Positions 6,271 to 7,002 of a DNA stretch of 7,002 nucleotides are shown here, one piece after another. Position 1 is the first letter of the stretch. Every line of letters begins with the position of its first letter. A program made the position numbers and the translations under genes. Where the stretch lies: NCBI GenBank assembly GCA_016929735.1, contig JAFGID010000304.1, forward strand, positions 1-7,002, in the 5' to 3' direction. The stretch comes from Ignavibacteriales bacterium. GTDB lineage: Bacteria; Bacteroidota; Ignavibacteria; Ignavibacteriales; Melioribacteraceae. Below the pieces are notes generated by a model, which was not told the DNA's origin, ran no database searches, and worked only from the letters and a program-made list of their open reading frames with translations.

Positions 6271-6375
6271 GTGGTGAAAATTCATCGATTAAATAATAGG
6301 TCAAAACAAAGAGAAAAATTGATAAATCTTGGGGTCCATGAAAGAGCGAATATTAAAAGATTACTTTTTAAATAA
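6271..6375 (+). other. Possible short leader frame in cassette 9
   Basis: A GTG-started frame of 34 codons (VVKIHRLNNRSKQREKLINL...) overlaps the start of the main cassette 9 gene in a different frame. The 5' leader of this cassette is 109 bp, against 29-40 bp elsewhere. An ATG at 6269, exactly 40 bp after the recombination point, is followed by TGG and a TGA stop. This could be a translated leader, an old N-terminal region cut off by mutation, or chance. There is no homology evidence. Confidence 0.2.
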
Positions 6376-6763
6376 AACGACCGTTGATTTATTGGCAATT
6401 GATTTGAAGGATGGTCAAAACAAAACAGGATTTGACACAACAACTGTTACTATTGAACATTTATTAGAATCTGGAGAATTTGAAATAACGATTGACTATT
6501 TAATTCGCTTATGCGATGCGGTAATTAATGGCAAATTGACAATGACAGATTTAAATACAATTGCATTCGCCTTAATTACTTCTGAATATTTTACCTGGGA
6601 TTCAGATTCAACTGATGGAAAGCGCATCGAGACTGTGATATGTGATTGGGATAATCCTGAGATTGGATTTGATTTGACAGTTAATAATGTAAAGCTTTGG
6701 AAAGATTATTTATTGACAGGTGTTTATAAATTTGATAATAAATCACTAAAACAAAAAAAATAA
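6338..6763 (+). CDS. Acidic hypothetical protein, 141 residues
   Basis: A soluble protein without signal peptide or membrane helix. The N-terminal half is helical (MKERILKDYFLNKTTVDLLAI; ITIDYLIRLCDAVINGKLT). The second half has TSEYFTWDSD (81-90) and a WDNPEIGFDLTVNNVKLWKDYL segment (104-125) that looks like a conserved core. Its size, acidity and lack of catalytic motifs recall small immunity-type or adaptor proteins common in Bacteroidota, but I cannot name the family and this is inference. The ATG at 6338 is chosen; a TTG three codons upstream adds only MGS. The start lies 109 bp after the cassette start, much farther than in its neighbours, and in-frame stops at 6275 and 6290 prevent a longer N terminus. 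The C terminus is a Lys-rich tail. The stop is 4 bp before the attC. Confidence 0.75.
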   Translation: MKERILKDYFLNKTTVDLLAIDLKDGQNKTGFDTTTVTIEHLLESGEFEITIDYLIRLCDAVINGKLTMTDLNTIAFALITSEYFTWDSDSTDGKRIETVICDWDNPEIGFDLTVNNVKLWKDYLLTGVYKFDNKSLKQKK

Positions 6764-6769
6764 AACTGG

Positions 6770-6900
6770 CGGTAACAAGCGGTCATACGCAATTGCCGGG
6801 CCGAGGGGTTGCTAATGTTAGTTCATTTGGTTATCTTTCGGGTAACACGAAACGAAAGCGCCCATGAATCGGCAACTGCGCATACCGCCGTCCGTTACCG
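6770..6900 (+). other. attC: attC site 9 (end of cassette 9)
   Basis: R'' is CGGTAAC (6770-6776) and R' is GTTACCG (6894-6900), with the cut after 6894. TGGCGGTAA complements the cassette start TTACCGCCA at 6229. The arms are 6779-6798 and 6870-6888, with C6784 unpaired. The interior differs from attC6/7 in its 3' part (ACGAAACGAAAGCGCCCATG). Confidence 0.93.
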
Positions 6901-6926
6901 GCAAGCTTAAGAAAAATCATACATAC

Positions 6927-7002
6927 ATGAAATTGACTGAAAAACAAATTGAAGAAATTGCTGACAACCTGGATTGTGGAATGAGATGTTTTTATAACCT
7001 TA
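6927..7002 (+). CDS. Partial gene of cassette 10, probable UPF0158-type protein
   Basis: Only the first 25 residues are present: MKLTEKQIEEIADNLDCGMR followed by CFYNL; the gene runs off the window. The ATG is 32 bp after the cassette start at 6895, matching the array's usual spacing. The helix followed by LDCGMRCFYNL resembles the start of the small uncharacterised UPF0158 family as I recall it, where a short helix leads to a conserved LDxGM-C-x-N segment; the match rests on few residues. There is no signal peptide, so the protein is probably cytoplasmic. Confidence 0.6.
   Translation, partial: MKLTEKQIEEIADNLDCGMRCFYNL

Larger units (their letters stand above)
86..7002 (+). mobile_element. 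Integron gene-cassette array: nine complete cassettes plus one partial
   Basis: Cassette boundaries, taken at the G^TT recombination point, are 86-1088, 1089-1612, 1613-2651, 2652-3364, 3365-3890, 3891-4415, 4416-5192, 5193-6228, 6229-6894 and 6895 onward. Each complete cassette has one + strand gene and one terminal attC. The first 8-9 bases of each cassette are the reverse complement of the bases opening its own attC: for example TTAGCGGC with GCCGCTAA, TTATAAACA with TGTTTATAA, and TTGCCAACC with GGTTGGCAA. This is the signature of a former circle closed at G^TT. Uniform attC length and similar attC sequence suggest a sedentary chromosomal-type integron rather than a mixed class 1 array. 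The integrase and attI are not in the window. Confidence 0.93.

Noticed and set aside
5608..6304. Minus-strand frames at 5608-5865, 5943-6125 and 6080-6304
   Set aside because: They are shadows of the cassette 8 gene and attC8, with no independent coding signal.
965..6900. CRISPR-like regular repeats
   Set aside because: The repeats are 129-132 bp imperfect palindromes separated by single genes of varying length; they are attC sites, not short direct repeats with spacers.

Overview
The window is a stretch of integron gene-cassette array, all in one orientation, from an AT-rich genome that is most likely Bacteroidota. The host call rests on three points: a cassette protein ending in a type IX secretion (Por) sorting domain, a lipoprotein and signal peptides of the Bacteroidota style, and A-rich leaders without clear Shine-Dalgarno sites. 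No integrase, attI or origin is visible, so the array must continue on both sides.

Layout. Positions 1 to about 80 are the 3' end (domains V and VI) of a group II intron that abuts the first cassette. Nine complete cassettes follow, each holding one + strand gene and ending in an attC site of 129-132 bp: (1) a class I SAM-dependent methyltransferase of the LCM/TcmP type; (2) a four-helix membrane protein; (3) a T9SS-exported protein; (4) a lipoprotein with a calcium-loop-like motif; (5) a small membrane protein starting with TTG; (6) a two-helix membrane protein with a coiled-coil tail; (7) an exported protein with a signal peptide; (8) a 290-residue cytoplasmic protein; (9) a 141-residue acidic protein. 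A tenth cassette starts at 6895 and runs off the end with a probable UPF0158-type gene.

The main evidence is structural. Each cassette begins with TT plus 6-7 bases that are the reverse complement of the start of its own attC at the far end (8-9 bp, nine of nine cassettes). The sequences differ from cassette to cassette, as expected if each was once a circle closed at G^TT. The attC arms form long imperfect palindromes. Their mismatches are mostly A-C on the top strand and hence T-G wobbles on the bottom strand, and seven of nine sites carry one extra base in the 5' arm. Both are hallmarks of bottom-strand integron recombination.

The genes do not form a pathway. They are independent cargo, six of nine aimed at the membrane, periplasm or outside. 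Genes are tightly packed: starts usually lie 29-40 bp after the recombination point and stops 4-8 bp before the attC stem. No promoter could be identified, so expression probably depends on read-through or promoters outside the window. No antibiotic resistance gene or toxin-antitoxin pair was recognised. No stretch over 300 bases lacks a gene; all intergenic space is attC sites and short leaders, apart from an AT-rich tail in cassette 5 and a long leader in cassette 9.
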